Below are positions 17,371-25,071 of a stretch of DNA of 64,000 bases, in pieces (position 1 is the first letter of the stretch; each line of letters begins with the position of its first letter). A model generated the notes under the pieces. It was not told the DNA's origin. It worked only from the letters and a program-made list of their open reading frames with translations, and searched no databases. The position numbers were made by a program, and so were the translations under genes. The DNA lies in assembly GCF_001746415.1 (NCBI RefSeq), contig NZ_MEHJ01000001.1, forward strand, positions 1,365,001 through 1,429,000, read 5' to 3'. This stretch comes from Streptomyces agglomeratus (GTDB lineage Bacteria > Actinomycetota > Actinomycetes > Streptomycetales > Streptomycetaceae).

Positions 17371-17650
17371 ATGGCACCCCGGCGAGGTCGGAATCACGGG
17401 GTTCATGCTCCCGAGGGGTACGGAGGCGGCGGTTTCACCGACGTCTTCATGCGGCGCCTCGCCCAGGAGGAGCTGTGCGTCGGCGACCCGGGCATCGGCA
17501 ACGACCGGAAGGCGTGGGTCTCCCAGGTGTCGACCTGCCGGTGCAGGCGCGCGTACGGGCGGCGGGGGCACGCATGCCGCGTCCCCGGCGGCGCGCTCGC
17601 CGACGCGCCGGCGCGCGCTGCGCACCCCTGGCCCCACTGTCATCGCCGTT
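17371..17650 (+). pseudogene. Acyl-CoA dehydrogenase-like fragment (decayed)
   Basis: The frame starting near 17371 reads GRNHGVHAPEGYGGGGFTDV followed by FMRRLAQEELCVGDPGIGND, which matches the N-terminal helical domain of acyl-CoA dehydrogenases (PEEYGGGG then EEL..GDPGIG). After about 17520 the match seems to pass to another frame (LPVQARVRAAG) and is then lost. No C-terminal domain follows before the next gene, so most of the gene is missing. Family assignment rests on one short stretch. Confidence 0.5.
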
Positions 17651-17667
17651 CCCGAGGAGAGCACCGT

Positions 17668-18852
17668 ATGAACGCCCCCCTGATCTCGCAGACCTGGACG
17701 GACCACGTCACCGGGCGCCGCGGCTTCCTGGTCGTCGACCGGCTGGTGCGCGGTGTCTCCAGCGGCGGGCTGCGCATGCGCGAGGGCTGCACGCTCGACG
17801 AGGTCGCGGGGCTGGCCCGCGGCATGACGATGAAGGAGGCCCTCCACTACAACCCCGAGGGCCGTTACATCCCGCTCGGCGGCGCCAAGGGCGGCATCGA
17901 CTGCGACCCGCGCGACCCCGGGGCCTACGGCATCCTCGTCCGCTTCCTGCGGGCGATGCGTCCGTACATCGAGAGCTTCTGGACCACCGGGGAGGACCTC
18001 GGTCTGACGCAGGACCTCGTGGACAGGGCCGCCGCCGAGGCCGGTCTGGTCTCCTCCGTCCAGGCCGTCTATCCGCTGCTCGACGACGAGGTCGCGGCGC
18101 GGCGCCGGCTCGCCGACGCGTTCGCCGTCGAGGTCGACGGCATCGGGCTCGGCGAACTTGCCGGCGGCTGCGGGGTCGCCGAATCGGTGCTCGCGGCGCT
18201 CGACCGCGCGGGCGTCGCACACGAGGGGACGCGTGTGTCCGTGCAGGGCCTGGGCACGATGGGCGGCTCGACCGCCCGCTTCCTGGCGCGTGCGGGGCTC
18301 AAGATCGTGGCCGTCGCCGACGTGAAGGGCACGATCGCCAACCCGGAAGGTCTGGACGTCGAGGCGCTGCTCGCGGCGAGGGACGCGTACGGGGCCGTGG
18401 ACCGAGGGGTGCTGCGCCTCGCAGACGCGGAACTGCCGGGCGGGGACTGGCTTTCGGTGGAGGCGGAGGTCCTGATTCCGGCGGCCGTGTCGTACGCCGT
18501 CGATGCGACCAACCAGCAGCGGATCGGCGCCGCCGCCCGCTGGATCGTCGAGGCGGCCAACATGCCGGTGCTGCCGGACGCGGAGGCGCTGCTGGCGGAG
18601 CGGGGGGTGAGCGTCCTGCCGGACGTGGTCGTCAACTCCGCCACGAACGCGTGGTGGTGGTGGACGCTCTTCGGTGACATCGGCGCGGACGCGGACGAGG
18701 CGTTCGCGTACACGCGGCGATCGATGCGGGCACTGGTCGACCAGATGTTGGCGCGGGCGGAGGCCGACGGCACGTCGCCACGTGCCGCGGCGCACGCGAT
18801 CGTGGCCGACCGGCTGCCGGTGATCGCGGAGCGGTACGGGTGGTACAGGTGA
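17668..18852 (+). CDS. Glu/Leu/Phe/Val dehydrogenase-family oxidoreductase
   Basis: A 394-residue amino-acid dehydrogenase. The catalytic-Lys region is LGGAKGGIDCDP (about 70-81), followed by TGEDLG, and the NAD-binding fold begins at VQGLGTMGG (about 192-200). It oxidatively deaminates an amino acid to its oxo-acid (or the reverse); which one is not clear. It differs from typical Streptomyces valine dehydrogenase in some segments (EAANMPVLPDAE, NAWWWWTLFG). The ATG at 17668 has GAGGAGA 7 nt before it. The regulated promoter at 17293 may now drive this gene. A strong hairpin follows. Confidence 0.88.
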   Translation: MNAPLISQTWTDHVTGRRGFLVVDRLVRGVSSGGLRMREGCTLDEVAGLARGMTMKEALHYNPEGRYIPLGGAKGGIDCDPRDPGAYGILVRFLRAMRPYIESFWTTGEDLGLTQDLVDRAAAEAGLVSSVQAVYPLLDDEVAARRRLADAFAVEVDGIGLGELAGGCGVAESVLAALDRAGVAHEGTRVSVQGLGTMGGSTARFLARAGLKIVAVADVKGTIANPEGLDVEALLAARDAYGAVDRGVLRLADAELPGGDWLSVEAEVLIPAAVSYAVDATNQQRIGAAARWIVEAANMPVLPDAEALLAERGVSVLPDVVVNSATNAWWWWTLFGDIGADADEAFAYTRRSMRALVDQMLARAEADGTSPRAAAHAIVADRLPVIAERYGWYR

Positions 18853-18882
18853 CGGGCAGGTCCTGGACGCGCTTCCCGGCCC

Positions 18883-18920
18883 CCGGGGCGGTGGCGGTCG
18901 CCGGGCCTCCGCCGCCCCGG
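18883..18920. terminator. GC-rich terminator hairpin between convergent genes
   Basis: CCGGGGCGGTGGCGG (18883-18897) can pair with CCGCCGCCCCGG (18909-18920) around a short loop. It lies 30 bp after the dehydrogenase stop and before the end of the convergent gene at 19015. There is no T tract, as is common in Streptomyces. Confidence 0.65.
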
Positions 18921-19014
18921 AGAAGTGGGAGCTCTCGCCGCTGAGTTCCACGTTTGCGAACCGAGCACCCGGCCGGCCCGTCCCGGAGCCTGCCGCAGCC
19001 CCGGCTGCGGCGCG

Positions 19015-19605
19015 TCAAGCCGTCGTGCTCCCGGTCACGAGTCGGTGGCCGCCCAGAACGGCCGAGAGCTCGTCCAGGAACGACTCCCCCAGCGGCGGCC
19101 AGTTCCACAGCACCAGCCCCAGGTGCGCGACCGCGACCGGCGGCTCGATCGCCCACGCCGTGAACTCCGCCCGCTCACCGCACCGCACACAGGCCCCGCT
19201 GCCGGGCCCCGTACCCCCGAACCAGGCGTACAGGTCGTCGAGCAGCGGGGCCCACGCGCGCGTCCACACGTCGGGGCCGCGCTCGGCGGGTTCGGTCGTG
19301 GCGCCGCAGGCCGGACAGGTGGCCGTCCAGAAGCCGGCGCACACGTAGACACGGCGTTCGATCTCCATGCCGACACCGCACACCCCGTCGGCAGTCACCC
19401 CGCCCGCCGTCACCTCGTCCTCGGTGACGGCGCGCGCGGCGTACGGTCCGGGCGCCCTTCCGAGCTCGTCACCCGTCAGGCAGTTCGTCAGCTCGCTCCG
19501 GACAATGCCCCGGCGCTCCAGCCAGTCCATGACTCGGCCGGCCAGCACCGCCGCCTCCTCCGGCCGGGCGTCCACATCGGCCACCCATACGTACGCATCG
19601 CCCAT
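19015..19605 (-). CDS. Hypothetical protein with two CxxC zinc-ribbon-like motifs
   Basis: A 196-residue protein of unknown function. Two CxxC pairs (CPACG about 111 and CVRCG about 149) could bind one zinc; between them is WTRAWAPLLDDLYAWFGG. The N-terminus (YVWVADVDARPEEAAVLAGR) looks like a small alpha/beta domain. I chose the ATG at 19605; a GTG three codons upstream (19614) is equally possible since neither has a strong ribosome site. I do not recognise a named family. Confidence 0.7.
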   Translation of the reverse strand: MGDAYVWVADVDARPEEAAVLAGRVMDWLERRGIVRSELTNCLTGDELGRAPGPYAARAVTEDEVTAGGVTADGVCGVGMEIERRVYVCAGFWTATCPACGATTEPAERGPDVWTRAWAPLLDDLYAWFGGTGPGSGACVRCGERAEFTAWAIEPPVAVAHLGLVLWNWPPLGESFLDELSAVLGGHRLVTGSTTA

Positions 19606-19873
19606 GCGCCGCACGTTATCCCGTACGCCTCATCACTTCGCGCGCCGCGTCTTCGCCGCGGCTCCGGACCGGCCGCGAAGTGCTTTCGTCCTGCGGACTT
19701 CGCACCGCGCGCTTCACGCTGTGCGGTTTCACGCTGAGCGGTTTCCCCGTGCGTACTGACTGAATGGACAGCCTGTACAGGCGGCTGTGGCCCGCTCCAC
19801 GGTGCGCTGTCGAGGGCTCGTCGGCGTCCGCGTGGCCCGTCCTGGCCAGGCGACCCGTGTGTAGGGTTGGCGC
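19606..19873. other. Intergenic region before the TetR gene
   Basis: No gene supported. It contains short direct repeats with GCGGTTTCACGCTG (about 19717-19745) and should hold the divergent promoters of the zinc-ribbon protein and the TetR regulator. No clear operator palindrome was recognised. Confidence 0.45.
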
Positions 19874-20494
19874 GTGACAAGGGTCCGGTTGAGCGTGGAG
19901 GAGCGGCGCGAGGAAATGCTGCGTGCCACGGTCGAGCAGATCGAGGCGCGGGGCGTGAGCGCCGTGCGCATCGCCGATGTCGCCTCCGCCCTCTCCGTCA
20001 GCAACGCGCTGGTCCTCTATCACTTCTCGACCAAGGAGAAGCTCGTCGCGGCCGCCTTCGCGTACGCCGCCGAGGGCGATCTGGCCCAGCTGCGCACGCT
20101 TCTCGGCCGTCGCACCAGCGCCGTCCGCAGACTGCGTACCGCGATCCGCTGGTACGCGCCGACCGGCCGGGCCAAGGGATGGAAACTGTGGATCGAGGGG
20201 TGGGCCGCCTCGCTGCGTGAGCCGGTGCTCCGCGAGGTGGCGCGTGACCTCGACCAGCAGTGGAAGGCAGCGCTGGCCGATGTCATCGCGGAGGGCGCGC
20301 GGGCAGGAGAGTTCCGGTGCGAGGACCCCTCGTCCGCGGCCTGGCGGCTCACCGCCCTGCTCGACGGGCTCGCCGTTCAGATGACCTCGTACGCCGGGTC
20401 CTTGTCCCGTGCCGCCATGCTGGAGTGGACGGACGACGCGCTCGCCCGCGAACTGGGTATCAGCCGCGCGGAGCTGGCGGCCGCGGCGCGCTGA
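19874..20494 (+). CDS. TetR/AcrR family transcriptional regulator
   Basis: A 206-residue repressor. The N-terminal helix-turn-helix (about 10-55) reads VSAVRIADVASALSVSNALV followed by LYHFSTKEKLVAAAF; in this BetI-like subgroup the usual GxxxxxxYYxF becomes SNALVLYHF. The C-terminal ligand domain (TetR_C_6-like) contains WKLWIEGWAAS. The ligand and targets are unknown. GTG start; the next gene converges from the right. Confidence 0.9.
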   Translation: MTRVRLSVEERREEMLRATVEQIEARGVSAVRIADVASALSVSNALVLYHFSTKEKLVAAAFAYAAEGDLAQLRTLLGRRTSAVRRLRTAIRWYAPTGRAKGWKLWIEGWAASLREPVLREVARDLDQQWKAALADVIAEGARAGEFRCEDPSSAAWRLTALLDGLAVQMTSYAGSLSRAAMLEWTDDALARELGISRAELAAAAR

Positions 20495-20573
20495 CCTTCC
20501 CGTCCGGCGGGTTCGCAAGGATCGGATGGATCGGACGGCCGGCTGGCTGGCTGGCCGGCCGCCGCTCATGGCG

Positions 20574-21338
20574 TCAGGACAGCTCGTAGACCGCGGTGAC
20601 AGCGACCTCGTTCCGGATCTCGCCGGGCGCCACCGGCATCTTCCCCTCCTGGAACGCGGCGCCGGGTACGTCCACCGGGCGGTGCGTACCGCCGCCCGTC
20701 TCGGTGATCGACACGAGCCGCCCCAGCCGACGGCCGCTGAGTTGCGCGTACTGCACTGCCTTGGCCCGTGCGTCGGCGTGAGCGGCCTCGCGGGCCATGG
20801 CGCGCAGGGCGGAAGGGTCGGCGACGTCGAAGGTGACGCCGTTGATCCGGACCGCGTCGCCCGCCGCCCCGGTCACGGCCTCGACGACCGCGCCGGTCCT
20901 GGCGAGGTCGCGAATCCTGATGGAGAAGGACTGGCCCGCCTGATATCCGGTCAGCTTGGAGCCCGCGCGGTCGCTGTGCTGGTAGACCGCGTTCAAGGAG
21001 AGACTCTCGGTCTGTACGTCGCGGTCGGCGACGCCCTGCTTCCGTACGGCGCCCAGCACCGCTTCAGCGGCTGCGGACTGCGCGGCCAGCGCCCGCTTCG
21101 CGGTGGGCTGCGTGGACTCGACGGCGACGGCGAGGGTCGCCATGTCGGGGGCGGCGGAGGCACTGCCTTCGCCGCCGACGGAGACGGTGGCGGCGTCGCG
21201 GTCGGCGTCGGCCGGAGCGAAGGCCGCGACCGAGGTGGGAGCGGCTGTCGCGGCGGATGCCCCGAAAGCGGGTGCGGCGCCGCCGGCGAGCAGTCCACCG
21301 GTGAGCGCGGCGGCGGTCAGGGCCGTACGTACGGACAT
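20574..21338 (-). CDS. Secreted SIMPL-domain protein
   Basis: A 254-residue exported protein. The first about 30 residues form a signal peptide (RTALTAAALTGGLLAGGAAP, with an Ala-rich cleavage region). The mature part is a SIMPL (DUF541) domain: VSVGGEGSASAAPDMATL, then VADRDVQTESLSLNAVY and TGYQAG.SFSIRIRDL. Family members are periplasmic or surface proteins of uncertain role. ATG 21338 is preceded by GGAAGGA and by the real signal sequence; the frame upstream of it is spurious. Confidence 0.88.
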   Translation of the reverse strand: MSVRTALTAAALTGGLLAGGAAPAFGASAATAAPTSVAAFAPADADRDAATVSVGGEGSASAAPDMATLAVAVESTQPTAKRALAAQSAAAEAVLGAVRKQGVADRDVQTESLSLNAVYQHSDRAGSKLTGYQAGQSFSIRIRDLARTGAVVEAVTGAAGDAVRINGVTFDVADPSALRAMAREAAHADARAKAVQYAQLSGRRLGRLVSITETGGGTHRPVDVPGAAFQEGKMPVAPGEIRNEVAVTAVYELS

Positions 21339-21468
21339 GGCATTGGTCCTTCCAAGGGAGGGGAGCCCATCCCAGCACCGGCGACCGTGGGGCCGGTCGC
21401 GCCACTCCCGCCCTGTCACCTCTCCGTACCAGCCATACTGTGCCCAGCGGAGCCGGAAGGGGCTTGCG

Positions 21469-22455
21469 GTGTCTGAACAGCAGTCTGAACAGCAGTCCGA
21501 GCAGCAATCCGAGCAGCAATCCGGGCAGCGGTGTGAACAGGGCGCTGAACAGCGGTCCGCGCACACGGCGTACGACGTACTGGTGGTCGGCGGCAGCGGG
21601 GTGGACACGGTCGTCCGCGTCGACTCGCTGCCCGTGCCGGTCGCCGACTCGTTCGGCGTGCCGCCCATCCGCGAATGGCCGGGGCACACCGGAGGCAATG
21701 TGGCGCTGGGCTGCCGGGCCCTGGGACTCGAGGTGAAGTTCCTCGACTTCATCGGTGACGACTGGATCGGCGGGCAGGTCAGAGAGCGTCTCGCCAAGGG
21801 CGGCGTCGACTTCGAGCCGCTGATCTCGCCCGCGGGCACCCGCCGCGCGGTGAATCTCGTCGACAGCGCCACGGGCCGCCGGATGTCCTTCTACGACGGC
21901 CGCGACCCCGGTGATCTGCGGATGCCCCGCGACTTCTACCTGCCCCACCTGCGGCGGGCGGGGCATGTCCATCTGTCCATCATGGACTTCGCCCGGCACC
22001 TGCTCGACGACATCGAGGAACTGGGGGTGCCGGTCTCCACCGATCTGCACGACTGGGACGGACTCGCCGATCACCAACGGGAGTTCGCGCTCCGCGCCGA
22101 CCTCGTGTTCCTCAGTGCGGCCGGCGCCGGGGAGCGTATCTCCGCCGTGATGCGCGACATCCTGCGCGAGGGCCGCGCCGAGGCCGTGGTGGCCACGGCC
22201 GGGGCGGGCGGCTCGTACCTCCTGACGCGCGACGGCAGCCGCACCCCGCGCCCCGTACCGGCGACCGTGCCGCCCGGCCCGGTGGTGGACTCCAACGGCG
22301 CCGGGGACGCGTACGTCAGCGGATTCCTGTACGGGCGTCTCACCGGCCGGGGCCTGGAGGAGTGTGCCCGCCTCGGGGCGCGGGCTGGAGCCCACGCCTG
22401 TACGACGGAGGGCAACACGGACCTGATCGGACCGGGCAGCCTCCTCTCCACCTAG
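21469..22455 (+). CDS. PfkB-family carbohydrate kinase with SEQQ-repeat N-terminus
   Basis: A 328-residue sugar or nucleoside kinase. Residues about 29-320 are the ribokinase fold: VVGGSGVDTVVRVD entry, GHTGGNVALGCRALG (about 74) and the ATP/anion-hole motif DSNGAGDAYVSGFLYG (about 272) with the catalytic Asp. The substrate is unknown. Residues 2-29 are a low-complexity (SEQQ)n tail encoded by 12-bp repeats and are unusual for the family. The GTG at 21469 has GGAAGGGG about 6 nt upstream. Confidence 0.88.
   Translation: MSEQQSEQQSEQQSEQQSGQRCEQGAEQRSAHTAYDVLVVGGSGVDTVVRVDSLPVPVADSFGVPPIREWPGHTGGNVALGCRALGLEVKFLDFIGDDWIGGQVRERLAKGGVDFEPLISPAGTRRAVNLVDSATGRRMSFYDGRDPGDLRMPRDFYLPHLRRAGHVHLSIMDFARHLLDDIEELGVPVSTDLHDWDGLADHQREFALRADLVFLSAAGAGERISAVMRDILREGRAEAVVATAGAGGSYLLTRDGSRTPRPVPATVPPGPVVDSNGAGDAYVSGFLYGRLTGRGLEECARLGARAGAHACTTEGNTDLIGPGSLLST
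21472..21555 (+). repeat. 12-bp tandem repeats encoding SEQQ units
   Basis: Seven consecutive 12-bp units immediately after the start codon: four encode SEQQ, then SGQR, CEQG and AEQR as they degenerate. The first copies are nearly identical at the DNA level (TCTGAACAGCAG / TCCGAGCAGCAA), indicating slippage-type expansion. Confidence 0.9.
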
Positions 22456-22477
22456 CGACCCCCCGGGCGGTCGCGGG

Positions 22478-23479
22478 TCAGGTCTGGCGCACCGGTTCGT
22501 ACGCCTCCTGCCCGAGGCCGAACGTCCAGGCCACGCCTTCCTTCGCGGTCCTCGTGGCCGGCGGCACGCGCAGCCAGTACGTCCGGTACGTGCCGTCCGG
22601 CTCGGGGGTGGAGTTGACCACCTCGACCATCACCACGTCCTCGTCTCCCTCCAGGGCTATGCGCCACAGGACGCCGGTCTCGTCGCGGTGCACGGGCTGC
22701 GCCCCGGACTCGGCGAGATAGCGGTCGTAGCCGTAGTACTCCAGCATCACGCGGCGCAGCTCCGCGTTCTCCTCGACCCGGATGCGCTCGGGCGTCAGCG
22801 AGGTCAGTTCGTCGAGGAACTCGGCCGGTACGGGCATACCGCGCCAGGCGTAGAGCGCGAAGCCGTCGGAGAAGGCCAGCGCGGGGCCGTCGCCGCGGTC
22901 GAGCCGCCCCGCCTCGTCGCGGTGGAGCTCCACCGGCCGTTCGCTGATCACCACGGCGTGCTCGTAGGGCCACCACCAGCCGGCGTTCCGGGCCACCCGC
23001 GCCAGCCCCGTGAGCCGCTCGCCCCGGCCGTCGAACGCCGAGAGCCAGGCGGCGTCGTGCTGGCCGAGGACCGCGTCCAGCAGGACGAGCCGCACGTCCG
23101 ACTCGTCCTCCGGCCGCTCCACGAGCTCGGAGACGACTCCCGCCCGTATCCGCTCGGCCAGTTCCCTGGTGGTGTCCCACAGCTGGGCTCCGGTGGCGGA
23201 CCACAGCTCCGCCCAGCCCGCGGGGCCCAACTCGTCGTGCAGCCGACGTCGTTCTTCGGCCCACGGTCCGGTGCGCACCTCTTCCCGCACCGACTTCCCC
23301 GCGCCGGAGAGCAGCTCCACGGCCTTGACCGCCTCCTTGGGCGAGGCGGCCCAGACGATCCGTTCCGGCTCCGGTAGCCCTGCGCTGCGGTAGGCGAGCC
23401 GCACGCCCTCCTCAGCGGCCGCACGGTCCGCCGCACCGGTCGCCGCCGCGACGGCCCGCCAAGTGTTCACCTGCTGCAT
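22478..23479 (-). CDS. DUF6745-like hypothetical protein
   Basis: A 333-residue soluble protein with no signal peptide. The C-terminal half resembles the DUF6745 family: WWWPYEHAVVISERPVELHR then GPALAFSDGFALYAWRGMPV and YGYDRYL..AQPVHRDETGVLW. Function unknown. The small gene at 23614 lies upstream on the same strand, and both point away from the STM4015-STM4011 operon, sharing its control region. I place it tentatively in the same system. The DUF name is from memory of the pattern. Confidence 0.75.
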   Translation of the reverse strand: MQQVNTWRAVAAATGAADRAAAEEGVRLAYRSAGLPEPERIVWAASPKEAVKAVELLSGAGKSVREEVRTGPWAEERRRLHDELGPAGWAELWSATGAQLWDTTRELAERIRAGVVSELVERPEDESDVRLVLLDAVLGQHDAAWLSAFDGRGERLTGLARVARNAGWWWPYEHAVVISERPVELHRDEAGRLDRGDGPALAFSDGFALYAWRGMPVPAEFLDELTSLTPERIRVEENAELRRVMLEYYGYDRYLAESGAQPVHRDETGVLWRIALEGDEDVVMVEVVNSTPEPDGTYRTYWLRVPPATRTAKEGVAWTFGLGQEAYEPVRQT

Positions 23480-23613
23480 CGAATTCCCTGTCCCCTGGTG
23501 TCTGGTTCCTGGCCGCGTTGTCGCGCCGGCCCTTGCTGCCCGCGCCGTCGAGCACCTTCAGCCCGTTGGCTCCGTCGGCCCCTCTGCTCCGTCAGCCGGG
23601 CCGGGCCGGGTCG

Positions 23614-23940
23614 TCAGTCCGCGACGATACGGACCGAGCCCGGTACGTACTCGCGCTGGCGCACCACCCGGTACCAGCCCTTGGGCAGCGGTATCGCCGC
23701 GTGCTCCTCGTGCACCACCCGTCCGCCTTCGGGCAGATGGAGCAGCATCGGGTCGAGCGGTCCCGCCTCCCGCAGCAGCCTGCCCGGCCCCTGCACTGCG
23801 TGCGCGTGCCCCGTGACCTCGCCCAGCGCCAGCACCAACCGGCCCCTGGCGTCGCGCCGTTCACCAGGGGCGTCCGCCAGATGGGCCGGTACGGCCGACT
23901 CGTCCAGCGACACGATCAGTACGTCCCCTTGCCGGTACAT
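23614..23940 (-). CDS. Small hypothetical protein, start of the operon divergent from STM4015
   Basis: A 108-residue soluble protein of unknown function. It begins MYRQGDVLIV, has a conserved-looking GEVTGHAHAVQGPGRLL stretch (about 47-63) and ends with WYRVVRQREYVPGSVRIVAD, looking like a compact beta-rich fold. Histidines in GHAH and a downstream HEEH could bind metal, but this is speculative. ATG 23940 has GGGAGGGGAGA upstream. It is read from the promoter at 23989-24011 and followed by the DUF6745-like gene. Confidence 0.7.
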   Translation of the reverse strand: MYRQGDVLIVSLDESAVPAHLADAPGERRDARGRLVLALGEVTGHAHAVQGPGRLLREAGPLDPMLLHLPEGGRVVHEEHAAIPLPKGWYRVVRQREYVPGSVRIVAD

Positions 23941-23988
23941 GGCTGTCTCCCCTCCCGGACCGCACACTCTGTGCCGGCCACGGGGAAA

Positions 23989-24071
23989 ACGCTACGACCC
24001 GGGTCTGACAATCACCCCTGACCTGCGGTGACCCACCCGCTCGCGGGATTGTCAGTCCCGCTTGATAAACC
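23989..24071. promoter_or_regulatory. Mirrored divergent promoters resembling PafBC (RecA-NDp) elements
   Basis: On the minus strand TTGTCAGA (24011-24004) is followed after 9 nt by TAGCGT (23994-23989), in front of the gene at 23940. On the plus strand TTGTCAGT (24049-24056) is followed after 9 nt by TAAACC (24066-24071), in front of the gene at 24115. The known mycobacterial RecA-NDp promoter, bound by PafBC, is TTGTCAGTG-N8-TAnnnT with the same spacing. The minus copy meets the -10 consensus; the plus copy misses its last base. Confidence 0.6.
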
Positions 24072-24114
24072 TTTCGCACGTCAGTCGCTCGCACAGTGTC
24101 AGGAGACCAGGGCC

Positions 24115-25065
24115 ATGTCCGGTGTGGACCATTTGCAGGAATTGCTCGGCCTCCCGGCCGTCGACTTCCGTCCCGACTCCCCTTCGCCGTTGCCGGCCGC
24201 GGACACCGTGGCGTGGCGCATCTCCGTGGACCCGTACGAGGACGAGGACGGGACGTGGGACGAGAGCTTCGACGCGTTCCTGAAGGCCGTTGATCCCGCC
24301 CGGGTACGTGCGCTGATCATCGGCCAGTGGGGCGAGTCGTACGAGGCGGACTCCAGCTACCCCGTCAACCTGGTCATCGCGGCGGCCGACCGGCTCACCT
24401 CCCTGGAGGCAGTCTTCGTCGGCGACCTGACCCAGGAGCAGGCCGAGATCTCCTGGATCGAACAGTCCAACGTCACAGGTCTGCTCAGCACCTTCCCGCG
24501 CCTGCTGGAACTCGGCGTACGCGGCGGTACGGGGCTCCGTTTCCCGCCCGTGCGGCACGAGCGGCTGCGCTCGCTCGTCTTCGAGTCCGGCGGCCTACCG
24601 GCCTCGGTCGTGCGGGGCATCACCGAGAGCGAGCTGCCCTCCCTGGACCACCTGGACCTGTGGCTCGGCGTGTCCGAGTACGGCGGCGACACGGAGATCG
24701 CCGACCTCGCGCCGCTGCTCTCCGGCACCCTCTTCCCCGGACTGCGCCACCTCGGCCTGCGCAACAGCGAGATCGAGAACGAGATCTCCGCGGCCGTCGC
24801 GTCGGCCCCGGTGGTCGCCCGGCTGGACACGCTGGACCTGTCGAACGGCACCCTCGGTGACGAGGGCGCTGCCGCGCTGCTCGAAGGGCAGCCGCTCACC
24901 CACCTGGAAACCCTCGACCTGCACCACCACTTCCTCTCGCAGGAGATGGAGGAGCGGGTGGCCGGGGCCCTGGAGCCCCATGGTGTGGACGTCGACCTGT
25001 CGGACCGTCTGGAACCCTGGGACAACCTCGGGGCCGAGGGCCGCTACACCGCCGTGGCGGAGTGA
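24115..25065 (+). CDS. STM4015 family protein (leucine-rich-repeat-like), first copy
   Basis: A 316-residue protein. The second half shows ribonuclease-inhibitor-like leucine-rich repeats: LRHLGLRNSEIENEI, LDTLDLSNGTLGDEGAAALL and LETLDLHHHFLSQE. The first half has the family pattern VAWRISVDPYEDEDG and VRALIIGQWGESY. It is probably a protein-protein interaction scaffold of the STM4011-4015 set; its partner is unknown. ATG 24115 has AGGAG 9 nt upstream; the frame upstream is spurious. First gene of a six-gene rightward operon. Confidence 0.85.
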   Translation: MSGVDHLQELLGLPAVDFRPDSPSPLPAADTVAWRISVDPYEDEDGTWDESFDAFLKAVDPARVRALIIGQWGESYEADSSYPVNLVIAAADRLTSLEAVFVGDLTQEQAEISWIEQSNVTGLLSTFPRLLELGVRGGTGLRFPPVRHERLRSLVFESGGLPASVVRGITESELPSLDHLDLWLGVSEYGGDTEIADLAPLLSGTLFPGLRHLGLRNSEIENEISAAVASAPVVARLDTLDLSNGTLGDEGAAALLEGQPLTHLETLDLHHHFLSQEMEERVAGALEPHGVDVDLSDRLEPWDNLGAEGRYTAVAE

Positions 25066-25071
25066 CCGGCC

